Source: Negativicutes bacterium (GTDB taxonomy: Bacteria > Bacillota_C > Negativicutes > Acidaminococcales > Acidaminococcaceae). Taken from it: 64,000 nucleotides of DNA. Under the pieces are notes generated by a model that was given only the letters and a program-made list of their open reading frames with translations, did no database searches and was not told the origin of the DNA. This document shows, in pieces, positions 8,347 to 17,601 of the stretch. Numbering within the stretch: the first letter of the stretch is position 1; every line of letters begins with the position of its first letter. The stretch is taken from contig RZYP01000005.1 in NCBI GenBank assembly GCA_009930275.1, positions 1 to 64,000 of the forward strand, in the 5' to 3' direction. The position numbers were made by a program, and so were the translations under genes.

Positions 8347-9545
8347 TCAGAAGCCTTCTTTCTTTCTAATTCCTGCCATGTTTTGATTATTAATTCGGCG
8401 GCGTATTCGAGCTGTTTCTCGGTATGTGCCGCTGTAACCGTAAGTCTCAAACGGCTTTCCCCCTTAGGAACAGTAGGCGGACGTATTGCGGACACCAAAA
8501 GACCTTTGTCGGCCAATTGCCTTGCAATCTCCATAGCCACCGAAGCATCGCCAACCATAATCGGTATTATCGGTGTTTCGCCTGCCATAAGCGGTATTTC
8601 GGCCTTGCTAAGTAGTTCTCTCATCAGCCTTGCATTAGTCCAAAGCTGATGCAAGTATGCTTTCTTATTTTCCCTTAATAAGTTGAGCGCGGCTGTAGCG
8701 GCCGCGACCGGTGCCGGGCCGAGTGCCGTAGAGAAAATAAAGGGTCTGGATTTATTAATCAGGTAGTCTATGAAAATTTTCTTACCTGCTACATACCCGC
8801 CTTCCCCAGCCAAGGCCTTGCTCATCGTGCCCACCTGCAAATCTATCTTGCCTTGCAACCCAAAATGCGCGGCTGTACCGCTGCCGTCTTCACCAATAAC
8901 GCCAACCGCATGCGCATCGTCAACAATCAATATCGCATTGTATTTGTCTGCCAGTTTGACTAAATCCGGCAAAGGCGCAATGTCCCCGTCCATGCTGAAG
9001 ACACCGTCAGTAACTATAAAACGGTTACCTGCCGTTTCATCCTCCTCCAGCAAACATTCCAAATCCTGTGCGCTGGCATGACGGTAAACTTTGACTTTCG
9101 CTTTGCTGATCTTGCAGCCATCTATAATGCTGGCGTGATTAAGTTCATCGCTGAAAATCACGTCATCTGGTTTAACTAAACCGTAAAGAACGCCAAGATT
9201 GGTCATGTACCCCGTATTAAAAATTAAAGCGCTTTCCGTATGTTTAAAAGCAGCTAGCTCTTTTTCCAGAACGGTGGCTTCAAAATGTCCGCCAGTAGTA
9301 AGCCTCGCTCCGCCTGATCCAGTGCCGTAATTGCCGGCACTTTTCGCTGCCGCAATTAGCTCTGGCGCATGCGTCAAGCCTAAATAGTTGTTGCTGGAAA
9401 ACACCAAATATTCTTTGCCGGTTTCATCTATCGCCCTAACAGCATCCAGAAAACGTAAATTCTTTATCTTTCGCGTGAGACCCTGCTCCTCTATTTGCTT
9501 TAGTTCTAATCGCAGCTCCTGCTCCAGCCTAGACGTTTTCCTCAC
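8343..9545 (-). CDS. bioF: 8-amino-7-oxononanoate synthase
   Basis: A 400-residue alpha-oxoamine synthase using PLP to condense pimeloyl-CoA with L-alanine to KAPA. Motifs are FSSNNYLGLTH, GSGGARLTTGGH, VDDAHAVGVIGEDGSG and the PLP-lysine segment GTMSKALAGEGG. The assigned start is GTG, with GGGAGG immediately before it; that spacing is very short, so the true start may differ by a few codons. The 5' end overlaps bioW by 17 nt. BioW supplies its pimeloyl-CoA substrate. Confidence 0.95.
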   Translation of the reverse strand: MRKTSRLEQELRLELKQIEEQGLTRKIKNLRFLDAVRAIDETGKEYLVFSSNNYLGLTHAPELIAAAKSAGNYGTGSGGARLTTGGHFEATVLEKELAAFKHTESALIFNTGYMTNLGVLYGLVKPDDVIFSDELNHASIIDGCKISKAKVKVYRHASAQDLECLLEEDETAGNRFIVTDGVFSMDGDIAPLPDLVKLADKYNAILIVDDAHAVGVIGEDGSGTAAHFGLQGKIDLQVGTMSKALAGEGGYVAGKKIFIDYLINKSRPFIFSTALGPAPVAAATAALNLLRENKKAYLHQLWTNARLMRELLSKAEIPLMAGETPIIPIMVGDASVAMEIARQLADKGLLVSAIRPPTVPKGESRLRLTVTAAHTEKQLEYAAELIIKTWQELERKKASE

Positions 9546-10299
9546 CTCCCAGAGTAATCAAAACAGCTTGATTCTGTAAATAGACACACAAATTATCAAT
9601 TTCAGCGCCGGGTTTCACGAAAAAAATTCTCCCGCCGACCGGGCTGCCCATTGCCTTCATTACCGGAATTCTTTTATAACCTCTGCTGCTCGAAGCGACG
9701 TAACCTGTTACATAGTACGGATCATCAGACCAACATAATTCAGCGACAACCTCTTCCGCCCCCGCAACCTTAGATGCCAGAATAAGAGCTTCCCGCACAT
9801 GTTCCCCTGTTAAACCACGACGACATAAATCAGTTTCATAGTTTCCCGAATCAGCACAATCCATTTTGCTGACACGTATTCCGCGCTTGCCCAAACCATC
9901 TAATCTCTCGCCGTTGGCAGCGTCAAAAAGCATTGCTCCTCTCAGACTGTCAGACAATTCCAACAGGGCTTCCATACCTTTTTGAGCAGCCGCTCTCGCC
10001 ACCCCGGCTTTTTCGAGTTCTTGCAAAGCAGCAGCATGGCCCTCAACAACATTTTTCGCCTCAAAAGTCTCCATTCGCAGCAGCGGCTTATAAACGATGT
10101 CTTCCTTCTTCACTTCCTCTATTTTAATGCTGATAAAATCAGCTTGGCCTCTTTGGTGCTTCCGCGCCCTGTCTAACATGCCCAAGACGGTTCTTTCCAA
10201 GCCCTTATCATTTAAAATGCGCTCAGCACCAGAGATATGCCGCCCGCCATTTTCATGGGCTCCGCCTTTTGCGGCACGCATCTTTACACTGAATAGCAT
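9529..10299 (-). CDS. bioW: 6-carboxyhexanoate-CoA ligase (pimeloyl-CoA synthetase)
   Basis: A 256-residue BioW, which activates free pimelate with ATP and CoA to pimeloyl-CoA, the substrate of BioF. The start at 10299 gives the expected N-terminus MLFSVKMRAAKGG, followed by HISGAERIL; AGGGGGAAAAGG precedes it. Later motifs include RGIRVSKMDC and YVASSSRGYKRIPV. The length is as usual for the family. It sits 22 nt after bioB. With BioW and no bioC or bioH in the window, this pathway starts from pimelate. Confidence 0.95.
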   Translation of the reverse strand: MLFSVKMRAAKGGAHENGGRHISGAERILNDKGLERTVLGMLDRARKHQRGQADFISIKIEEVKKEDIVYKPLLRMETFEAKNVVEGHAAALQELEKAGVARAAAQKGMEALLELSDSLRGAMLFDAANGERLDGLGKRGIRVSKMDCADSGNYETDLCRRGLTGEHVREALILASKVAGAEEVVAELCWSDDPYYVTGYVASSSRGYKRIPVMKAMGSPVGGRIFFVKPGAEIDNLCVYLQNQAVLITLGGEENV

Positions 10300-10321
10300 C
10301 ACCTTTTCCCCCTGTCTAAAT

Positions 10322-11302
10322 CTATATCTGTGGCTTTGTAACTGGCCGTCCCAGGTCTTCCAACATAACCTTGTCATCTTCCGGCCTGCGTCCGCCGGTC
10401 GTTAAATATCCTCCTACCATAATACCGTTCATCCCACCGTTTAAAGCCAAAACCTGTAAATCACGAAGGTTGATCTCGCGCCCTCCGGCAGTACGAATGA
10501 GAGCCCGTGGCAAAACGAAGCGAAAAACAGCGAAGGCACGCAAGATTTCCAAAGCTGTCAAACTTTTGTTACCAGCGAAAGGTGTTCCTAGAATTTGATT
10601 AAGCAAATTCAAAGGAACGGAGTCTACTTGGAGGCGCTTCAGTTCAAAGGCCATCTCGACACGCTGTTCCGGAGTTTCGTTCAAACCTAAAATTCCTCCT
10701 GAGCATACTCTGATGCCGGCATTTTTCGCCGCTTGGATAGTTGACATTTTATCTTCATAAGTGTGCGTGCTGCAAATATCCGGGAAATAACTTGGAGCAG
10801 TTTCAATGTTCGCATGGTAACGAGTAACGCCAGCGGCTTTTAGCTTTAATGCCTGTTTCAGCGTCAGGATGCCAAGCGATGTGCAAACTTCAATTCCTAC
10901 TTCTTTTTTTATTCTACGCAAAGCTTCCAGTATATTTTCAAAATCGTCTGCTTTGCTTTGGCCGCGGCCGCTGGTAACGATAGAAAAGCGAACAGCGCCG
11001 GCAGCTTTGGCCTTTTTAGCCGCTAAAACAAGCTCATCTGCTGATAGAAGAGGATATTCTTGGACGCCGGTATTATGATGCACAGACTGTGCACAGAATT
11101 TGCAATTTTCAGGACAGCGTCCGCTCCGTGCATTAACAATGGCACAGACATCAACCTCGTCTCCGTTAAATCTTTGTCTGATTCTGTCTGCCATTGCTAA
11201 AAGCAGCATCGTATCCTGGTCTGGTACATTTATCAGTTCAATAGCTTCGTTCCTGGTTATTTCTCCGCCCCTCAGGACTTTTTCCGCGTACTCAATTATC
11301 AT
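10322..11302 (-). CDS. bioB: Biotin synthase
   Basis: A 326-residue radical SAM enzyme inserting sulfur into dethiobiotin. The radical SAM cluster motif CPENCKFC is near residue 64, and the conserved SIVTSGRG, YHANIETAPSYF, CSGGILGLNET and LNLLNQILGTP segments follow. It uses one 4Fe-4S cluster for SAM cleavage and a second, sacrificial cluster as sulfur source. First gene of the operon, directly behind a strong promoter and BirA-like operator. Confidence 0.97.
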   Translation of the reverse strand: MIIEYAEKVLRGGEITRNEAIELINVPDQDTMLLLAMADRIRQRFNGDEVDVCAIVNARSGRCPENCKFCAQSVHHNTGVQEYPLLSADELVLAAKKAKAAGAVRFSIVTSGRGQSKADDFENILEALRRIKKEVGIEVCTSLGILTLKQALKLKAAGVTRYHANIETAPSYFPDICSTHTYEDKMSTIQAAKNAGIRVCSGGILGLNETPEQRVEMAFELKRLQVDSVPLNLLNQILGTPFAGNKSLTALEILRAFAVFRFVLPRALIRTAGGREINLRDLQVLALNGGMNGIMVGGYLTTGGRRPEDDKVMLEDLGRPVTKPQI

Positions 11303-11313
11303 TAAAAGCGCCT

Positions 11314-11344
11314 CCGTAAACCATTATTATATTTAAGTTAACGA
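11314..11344 (-). promoter_or_regulatory. BirA-type biotin operator
   Basis: Dyad GTAAACC (11316-11322) and GTTAACGA (11337-11344), separated by about 13-14 nt, matches the BirA operator pattern (TTGTAAACC with GGTTAACAA). It overlaps the expected transcription start of the biotin operon, so holo-BirA binding should block transcription. Confidence 0.65.
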
Positions 11345-11348
11345 TTAG

Positions 11349-11377
11349 ATTATAGCACTGCCGGCAATCATCGTCAA
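11349..11377 (-). promoter_or_regulatory. Promoter of the biotin operon
   Basis: TTGACG (11372-11377), 17-nt spacer, TATAAT (11349-11354) on the minus strand. Start is predicted near 11342, inside the operator. Confidence 0.75.
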
Positions 11378-11407
11378 CCTCGCTCTGAGCAAAGGTTAAC
11401 CTTGTTG

Positions 11408-11446
11408 TAAAAGAATAACCGGAGCAATCGCTCCGGTTATTCTTTG
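11408..11446 (-). terminator. Terminator after the Cof-type HAD gene
   Basis: A 14-bp perfect stem AGAATAACCGGAGC/GCTCCGGTTATTCT (11412-11425 with 11430-11443) with T-rich tails. It separates the HAD gene from the biotin promoter. Confidence 0.9.
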
Positions 11447-11470
11447 GCAAAGTTTTCGTACTTATGCTCT

Positions 11471-12286
11471 TTACTCTTCAACCTCAATTTGTTGTGTCAA
11501 AATATTTTCTATAGCCAGCGCTACGCCATCCTCGTTGTTAGCCGCAGTTACCAGCTTGGCTGCTTCTCTGATCCTGTCATTGGCATTAGCAACGGCGACG
11601 CCTATCCCCGCATTGGCAACCATTTCAAAATCGTTGTTAGAATCACCAATACACATAGTATCACGCAAATCGATGCCCTTTTGCTGAGCCAAGGCTTTGA
11701 CGGCGTTCCATTTGCTTACACTTGGATTTATGACTTCAAGGAAATCGTTAAAAGAATTTGTCATGGATACCTTTTCACCAAATTTTTCAGTCATTTCCTG
11801 CCTTATTTCTTCATTTCTGCCGGACTCGGTCATTAAAAGCAGTTTATGCGGCGCTTTGTGCAAACGATAGAGCTTTTCTCCCATGGCGACAAACTCCACC
11901 CTAGCGAAATTGGCATACATCGTTGAAAACTCGCAGACGTCTTTCACCAGCAAAGTATCATCAACGTAGGCCTGGACATAATAATTTTTCTTTTTGCAGT
12001 ACTCTAAAACTGCTATGGATGTTTCATGGTCCAGAGGCGAGTCATGTAATACTTCCTTGGACAAGGCGCCTTTCACAAAAGCACCGTTATAAGCAATTAA
12101 AGGCACGTCCAAACCGAGTTTTTCAGCAAAAGGCTCGATAGAACAATACATTCTGCCTGTTGCAATCGTAAATATTACACCAGCGTCAATAGCTTTGCGA
12201 ATTGCCGCGGCATTTCGCTGTGAAATCTCACCTTTGTCGTTCAATAATGTGCCGTCCATATCACTGGCGATTAACTTAATTCCCAC
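11471..12286 (-). CDS. Cof-type HAD-IIB hydrolase
   Basis: A 271-residue cytoplasmic haloacid dehalogenase-type phosphatase. Motif I is SDMDGTLLND, with nucleophile and acid Asp; motif II is FTIATGR; motif IV is CIGDSNNDFEMVANAGIGVAVANA, followed by the typical C-terminal region of the Cof/YwpJ family. Relatives dephosphorylate sugar phosphates, FMN or pyridoxal phosphate, and the substrate here cannot be told from sequence. It follows the small membrane protein gene on the same strand with a 13-nt gap. Confidence 0.9.
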   Translation of the reverse strand: MGIKLIASDMDGTLLNDKGEISQRNAAAIRKAIDAGVIFTIATGRMYCSIEPFAEKLGLDVPLIAYNGAFVKGALSKEVLHDSPLDHETSIAVLEYCKKKNYYVQAYVDDTLLVKDVCEFSTMYANFARVEFVAMGEKLYRLHKAPHKLLLMTESGRNEEIRQEMTEKFGEKVSMTNSFNDFLEVINPSVSKWNAVKALAQQKGIDLRDTMCIGDSNNDFEMVANAGIGVAVANANDRIREAAKLVTAANNEDGVALAIENILTQQIEVEE

Positions 12287-12299
12287 GCTTAACCCTCTT

Positions 12300-12638
12300 T
12301 TACTTATCTTTTATTAACATTCCGACTACTGCGGACGCCAGGCATACTTGCAACAAAACAAGGGTTGCACCTGGAAAATCTGAAACAATATAACCTGGAA
12401 GCAATCTTATCGTCAAATATGCTATAATCGCCGTCCAGAAGGTGGCGAACGCAATACGCAGGGATTTTTTGCTTAATATTTTTTTGCTGACAGTATGCAA
12501 TAAGGCAGCAGCAACAGCAACGATAGTGCTGCCTAAAATCTGCCCACCCAAAGTAACGATGTGAATAGAGCTCGTTGCATCAAGCAAAAAGAAGAAGAAC
12601 ACACTCAAAGCAACTGCCCTAAGCAGTAATCCACACAT
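12300..12638 (-). CDS. Small membrane protein, possibly phage-holin-4-like
   Basis: A 112-residue protein that is almost entirely hydrophobic, with about four predicted transmembrane segments (roughly residues 5-20, 28-48, 62-80 and 84-107). I do not firmly recognise it. The ending LLPGYIVSDFPGA resembles proteins of the small four-TM phage_holin_4_2-type family of unknown function found in many bacterial chromosomes. The ATG at 12638 is preceded by GTGGAGG. It lies between rubredoxin and the HAD phosphatase. Confidence 0.6.
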   Translation of the reverse strand: MCGLLLRAVALSVFFFFLLDATSSIHIVTLGGQILGSTIVAVAAALLHTVSKKILSKKSLRIAFATFWTAIIAYLTIRLLPGYIVSDFPGATLVLLQVCLASAVVGMLIKDK

Positions 12639-12661
12639 GACGACCTCCACTAATATATCAT

Positions 12662-12695
12662 AGAAGGAAGGATGCCCCGGCTTGCAGAGCACCCT
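12662..12695 (-). terminator. Weak terminator-like hairpin after rubredoxin
   Basis: On the minus strand AAGGGTGC can pair with GCATCCTT (8 bp with one wobble), followed by TCCTTCTA. The T-tract is poor, so it may only attenuate. Confidence 0.35.
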
Positions 12696-12704
12696 TCCCC
12701 TGAA

Positions 12705-12863
12705 TTATGCCTTTTCAAATTGATCCTTACTTACACCGCAGACGGGGCAAACCCAGTCATCCGGAATATCTTCGAATTTCGTTCCCGGCGCGATACCGCT
12801 ATCGGGGTCGCCGACTGCTTCATCGTAAACATAGCCACAAACAATACAGGTCCATTTCTCCAT
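12705..12863 (-). CDS. Rubredoxin
   Basis: A 52-residue rubredoxin. The two knuckles are CIVCGY (C6, C9) and CPVCGV (C39, C42), which hold one mononuclear iron; [18 protein letters not shown] is the usual family core. It is a small electron carrier, in anaerobes often feeding peroxide or superoxide reductases. Too short to be obvious, but every diagnostic residue is present and an AAAGGAGT ribosome site precedes the ATG. It lies directly upstream of the small membrane protein gene, downstream of uvrC. Confidence 0.96.
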   Translation of the reverse strand: MEKWTCIVCGYVYDEAVGDPDSGIAPGTKFEDIPDDWVCPVCGVSKDQFEKA

Positions 12864-12934
12864 AAGGTCAACTCCTTTTAAAGAACTTCGTGGATATTAT
12901 AGCATAGCGCGGATATATTCGCAATTAATTATTA

Positions 12935-14761
12935 TTACAAAATAGTTTCCTTTTTGGCGTTTAAATCCATGCGGAAAAAATCATAAATTTTTTGTGCAGT
13001 AGATTTATTCATGCCTTCAACTGCTGCCAAGTCTTCCTGTTCCGCTGCCTTAATTGCTGCCAGCGAGCCAAATTTTTTCCATAACGCCTGCCTTCTTTTC
13101 GGGCCTATGCCTGGGATATGGTCAAGCACGGAAACAAGATTCCGTTTGCCGCGCAGCTTGCGATGATAGTTAATAGCAAAGCGATGGGCTTCGTCGCGTA
13201 TACGTTGAATTAATTTCAACGCGTCAGAGTCTTTCGATAACAGGAGGCTTTCATGAGCGCCCTCAAGAAAGATTTCTTCTTCTCTTTTAGCTAGGCCGAT
13301 CACAGGCAGTTCCTGCAAGCCCAATCCCCTGATTACTTCCAGCGCCGAGCTAAGTTGGCCCTTGCCACCATCAATAATTACGAGGCTCGGCAAATCTTCT
13401 AAATCGCGATAGCGGCGAAAAACAACTTCCTGCATTGATTTGAAATCATCCGGTTTCCCTTCCGTTGAAAGCAATTTATACCTTCGATAGTCTTTTTTAC
13501 TGGCTCTCCCATTACGAAAAACGACCATAGAAGCAACCGTTTCGCTGCCCTGGGTGTGCGATATATCAAAGCAGTCAATTCGGTCCAGCGTATTTGTAAG
13601 CTTTAAAGCTGCCTTAAGGTCTTCGGCAGCTTGTTCTTCGCTTTTTAGTGCAAGCTGCCCTTTGCGCAAACGTTCCAGCAGGTTTTTTTCTGCATTTTCA
13701 GCAACCATTTTTAGCAACTCGTGTTTCATGCCCTTTTGCGGCTTCAGCAATTCAACCTTGCGCTGCGCTTTTTTGGATAACCACTCAACTAAAAGTTCTT
13801 GTTCGTCTTTTTCCGGCAAAACCGGTACGAGTATTTCACGAGGAACAAAGGTAGCATCGAGATAATACTGCTTTAAAAAAGCCGTTAATATTTCTTCTTC
13901 TGTTTCGCCGCTCTCGGCACTGACAAAATAGTTGTCCCTGCCTACCAGTTTCCCGCCACGCACAAAAAAAATCTGGATACATCCGCCTGTAGCGTCTCTG
14001 GCAATTGCTATCGCGTCCTGATCGCCGCCACCGGTTACTGCTTTTTGCTGTTCGTTAAGTCTGCCAACTGCCTGAAGCTGGTCGCGCAGTCTTGCAGCTT
14101 CTTCAAAAAAGTAGCCTTCTGCTGCCGCATTCATTCTTCTCTTCAAATCTTTAACCACATCGCTTGTACGACCCTCCACCAGTAAGCTAACGGCTTTGAT
14201 CATTTCCGCGTATTCTTCAGGGCTGACATACCCGGCACAGGGGGCAAGACATTGTTTGATGTGGTACTGCAGACAGGGCCTGTTCTGACTCATTTTCCGG
14301 CAGTTTCTCAAAGGGAACATTTCTCTGATTAATTTTACTGTAGCATGCAAGGCGCCGGCATCCGCGTAGGGTCCGTAATACTTCGCGCCATCCCGCATAA
14401 TCCTTCTTGTAACATAGATACGAGGAAACTCTTCCTGCAGCGTGACTTTCAAATAAGGATAACTCTTGTCGTCTTTAAGGCTGATATTGTAACGGGGGCG
14501 GTGCTCCTTGATCAGATTACATTCTAAAATCAAGGCCTCCATTTCGTTATCCGTCACAATTGTTTCAATATCATGTACCTTCGCCACTAATGCTTTTACC
14601 TTCGGCGTATGCGCAGCTAAATTCCTGAAATAACTGCGCACTCTGTTTTTCAAGACGACTGCCTTACCGACATAGATAATCCTGCCCTTTTCGTCGCGCA
14701 TAAGATAGACGCCCGGTCTATTAGGGAGTACAGCCAGAGACTTGGCAATTTTCTCATTCAT
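12935..14761 (-). CDS. uvrC: Excinuclease ABC subunit C
   Basis: A 608-residue UvrC, the dual-incision nuclease of nucleotide excision repair. The GIY-YIG domain is at residues 12-95 ([18 protein letters not shown]). A Cys-rich patch follows ([22 protein letters not shown]), then a UVR segment ([12 protein letters not shown] region), the RNase H-like endonuclease domain ([10 protein letters not shown] and VIDGGKGQL) and C-terminal tandem helix-hairpin-helix ([18 protein letters not shown]). The start overlaps the uvrA stop by 4 nt (ATGA). Last of uvrB-uvrA-uvrC. Confidence 0.97.
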   Translation of the reverse strand: MNEKIAKSLAVLPNRPGVYLMRDEKGRIIYVGKAVVLKNRVRSYFRNLAAHTPKVKALVAKVHDIETIVTDNEMEALILECNLIKEHRPRYNISLKDDKSYPYLKVTLQEEFPRIYVTRRIMRDGAKYYGPYADAGALHATVKLIREMFPLRNCRKMSQNRPCLQYHIKQCLAPCAGYVSPEEYAEMIKAVSLLVEGRTSDVVKDLKRRMNAAAEGYFFEEAARLRDQLQAVGRLNEQQKAVTGGGDQDAIAIARDATGGCIQIFFVRGGKLVGRDNYFVSAESGETEEEILTAFLKQYYLDATFVPREILVPVLPEKDEQELLVEWLSKKAQRKVELLKPQKGMKHELLKMVAENAEKNLLERLRKGQLALKSEEQAAEDLKAALKLTNTLDRIDCFDISHTQGSETVASMVVFRNGRASKKDYRRYKLLSTEGKPDDFKSMQEVVFRRYRDLEDLPSLVIIDGGKGQLSSALEVIRGLGLQELPVIGLAKREEEIFLEGAHESLLLSKDSDALKLIQRIRDEAHRFAINYHRKLRGKRNLVSVLDHIPGIGPKRRQALWKKFGSLAAIKAAEQEDLAAVEGMNKSTAQKIYDFFRMDLNAKKETIL

Positions 14762-17601
14762 TTTGTTCCCTCGTGTTTGACGGCAGCGCTTAAAGCCTGC
14801 TCAATATAAACCGCAGTATAGGATTTTTTGTTTTTTGCCACTTCTTCAGGCGTGCCGGATACTACCAATGTTCCGCCTTTGTCGCCGCCCTCCGGTCCGA
14901 GGTCGATGATATGATCAGCAGTCTTGATAACGTCGAGATTATGCTCAATAACAACGACTGTATCTCCTGCCTCAACCAGCCGCTGCAAAACTTCTAAAAG
15001 TTTGTGGACGTCAGCCGTATGCAAGCCCGTGGTCGGCTCGTCCAAAATATACAAAGTCTTACCGGTACTGCGGCGTGAAAGTTCAGTAGCCAGTTTCACA
15101 CGCTGTGCTTCTCCCCCCGAAAGGGTAGTAGCAGCTTGGCCCAACCTGATATAGCCTAATCCAACATCCTCCAAAACAGACAGCTTACGGTAAATACGTG
15201 GAAGATTTTTAAAGAACTCACAAGCGTCGGAAACCGTCATATCCAAAACTTGAGCGATATTTTTCCCTTTATAATGAACTTCTAATGTTTCGCGGTTGTA
15301 CCTTGCTCCCTTACAGACTTCGCAAGGCACATAAACATCAGGCAAAAAATGCATCTCAATCTTATTTACACCATCGCCACGACAAGCTTCGCACCTTCCG
15401 CCCTTGACATTGAAGCTGAAGCGTCCGGGCTTATAGCCACGCATTTTCGCCTCGTTGCTATTGCTGAACAGCTCGCGGATAAAGTCAAATACGCCGGTAT
15501 AGGTTGCCGGATTAGACCTTGGCGTTCGACCAATCGGTGACTGATCGATATTGATTACTTTGTCGATATTCTCCAGGCCCAGGATTGCATCATGCTCAGC
15601 GGGATGAAGCCTTGCACCGTGCAGTTTGCTAGCGAGAGCGTTATAAAGAATGTCATTAACCAAAGTGCTTTTGCCGGAACCGGACACGCCGGTTACGACG
15701 GTAAGAACGCCCAGGGGAAAATCAACATCTATATTTTTTAAATTATTGGCCCGAGCACCCTTAATCTTGAGTAAATTGCCATTGCCCTTCCGACGTTCCT
15801 TTGGAACCGGTATGTATTTTCTGCCGCTCAGATATTGACCGGTAACGGATTTAGGGTTTTTCTTAATTTCTTCCACTGTACCCTGCGCTACGACATACCC
15901 GCCGTTTTCGCCGGCTCCCGGTCCTATATCAATGATTTGGTCTGCCGCATACATGGTTTCTTCGTCGTGTTCAACCACAAGAAGTGTATTGCCTAAGTCA
16001 CGCAAATGCTTCAATGTTTCCAGCAACTTGCCGTTATCACGCTGGTGCAAGCCTATGCTCGGTTCGTCCAGGATATAGAGAACACCAACCAAACCCGATC
16101 CTATCTGGGTTGCAAGCCTAATTCGCTGGGCTTCGCCGCCGGATAAGCTACCTGATGCCCTGTCAAGGCTTAGATAATCAAGGCCGACATTGTTCAGAAA
16201 ATGCAGTCTGGCCAATATTTCCTTCAAAATCTGTTTAGCGATAATTTGCTGCCTTTCAGACAATTCGAGCTCTTCGAAAAATTTTATACAATCCCTGACG
16301 GTCAAAGCAGTCACTTCACAAATATTTCTGTCACCAATGAGTACGGCCAGTGCTTCCGGTTTCAGCCTTTTTCCGTGACATTCGGTACAGGGTATACTGG
16401 TCATAAAGCTTTCGATGTCAAGCCTCATACTTTCGGACATCGCCTCACGGTGCCTTCTCTGCAGCAAGGGAACAATGCCTTCAAACGCCGTTTCATGCCG
16501 TCTTATTTCACCTTGCAAATTCTCATATAAAAAAGCAAACTTTTCTCCTTCACTACCATAGAGAATCGTTTCCTGCAGGTTTTTCGGTAATTCATTCCAA
16601 CTTACATCCAAAGTATAGTTGTTTTTCTCTAAAACCGCGGCTAACTGCTTCATGAAATAAGAATTCACATTATTGCTGACAGCCGCTATAACTCCCTGCG
16701 CAAAGGTTTTGCTGCCATCGGTTATAACAAGACCCAGATCTATTTCCAGTCTCATGCCCAAGCCCGTACAAACAGGACATGCGCCATAAGGATTATTGAA
16801 TGAAAAAAGTCTCGGCTCTATTTCAGGAAGATTTATATCACAATCGCTACAGGCAAAGTGTTCGCTGTAAACAGTCGTATTCCCGCCAATAACGCCAATC
16901 TCAACAATCCCTTCCGCCAAGCCAAGAGCCGTTTCAATAGAATCAGCAAGTCGCTGGGTAATGTTTTTTCTTACAGCAAGTCGATCGATAACAACTGCTA
17001 TCTCGTGCTTCTTCTTTTTGTCCAAAACAATCTCTTCGTCAAGCGTCCGTACTTCTCCATCGACGCGCACACGAACATAGCCGGCTTTCCTCATATTGTC
17101 CAATATCTTCTGATGTTCGCCTTTGCGACCTCTGACCAAAGGGGCGAGAACCATGAATTTAGTTCCTTCCGGCAGTTCCAGAACTTTATCAACAATTTGC
17201 TCAACCGTTTGCCTTTCAATTACCTTGCCACATTTGGGGCAATGTGGAACTCCCGCTCTTGCGAAAAGCAAGCGTAAGTAATCATAAATCTCTGTTACTG
17301 TACCGACAGTCGAACGCGGATTATGACTTGTTGTTTTCTGATCAATTGATATTGCGGGCGAAAGTCCCTCAATATAATCAACATCCGGCTTATCCATCTG
17401 CCCAAGAAATTGCCTCGCATAAGCTGAAAGAGACTCCACATAACGTCTTTGGCCTTCGGCATAAATCGTATCAAAAGCTAAAGAGGATTTCCCGGACCCG
17501 GAAAGCCCTGTTATAACCACCAGTTCATCACGCGGAATTTCAACTGTAATGTTTTTTAAATTGTGCTGACGAGCACCCTTGACTATTATCTTCTCTTTCA
17601 T
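14758..17601 (-). CDS. uvrA: Excinuclease ABC subunit A
   Basis: A 947-residue UvrA, the damage-sensing ATPase. Two ABC modules are visible: Walker [14 protein letters not shown] near residue 31 and [13 protein letters not shown] near residue 640, with signature sequences [11 protein letters not shown] and [11 protein letters not shown]. Zinc-binding motifs include [21 protein letters not shown]...CPVC and CEACRGDG...CEVC. It starts one base after the uvrB stop and overlaps uvrC, so the three genes form one operon. Confidence 0.98.
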   Translation of the reverse strand: MKEKIIVKGARQHNLKNITVEIPRDELVVITGLSGSGKSSLAFDTIYAEGQRRYVESLSAYARQFLGQMDKPDVDYIEGLSPAISIDQKTTSHNPRSTVGTVTEIYDYLRLLFARAGVPHCPKCGKVIERQTVEQIVDKVLELPEGTKFMVLAPLVRGRKGEHQKILDNMRKAGYVRVRVDGEVRTLDEEIVLDKKKKHEIAVVIDRLAVRKNITQRLADSIETALGLAEGIVEIGVIGGNTTVYSEHFACSDCDINLPEIEPRLFSFNNPYGACPVCTGLGMRLEIDLGLVITDGSKTFAQGVIAAVSNNVNSYFMKQLAAVLEKNNYTLDVSWNELPKNLQETILYGSEGEKFAFLYENLQGEIRRHETAFEGIVPLLQRRHREAMSESMRLDIESFMTSIPCTECHGKRLKPEALAVLIGDRNICEVTALTVRDCIKFFEELELSERQQIIAKQILKEILARLHFLNNVGLDYLSLDRASGSLSGGEAQRIRLATQIGSGLVGVLYILDEPSIGLHQRDNGKLLETLKHLRDLGNTLLVVEHDEETMYAADQIIDIGPGAGENGGYVVAQGTVEEIKKNPKSVTGQYLSGRKYIPVPKERRKGNGNLLKIKGARANNLKNIDVDFPLGVLTVVTGVSGSGKSTLVNDILYNALASKLHGARLHPAEHDAILGLENIDKVINIDQSPIGRTPRSNPATYTGVFDFIRELFSNSNEAKMRGYKPGRFSFNVKGGRCEACRGDGVNKIEMHFLPDVYVPCEVCKGARYNRETLEVHYKGKNIAQVLDMTVSDACEFFKNLPRIYRKLSVLEDVGLGYIRLGQAATTLSGGEAQRVKLATELSRRSTGKTLYILDEPTTGLHTADVHKLLEVLQRLVEAGDTVVVIEHNLDVIKTADHIIDLGPEGGDKGGTLVVSGTPEEVAKNKKSYTAVYIEQALSAAVKHEGTK

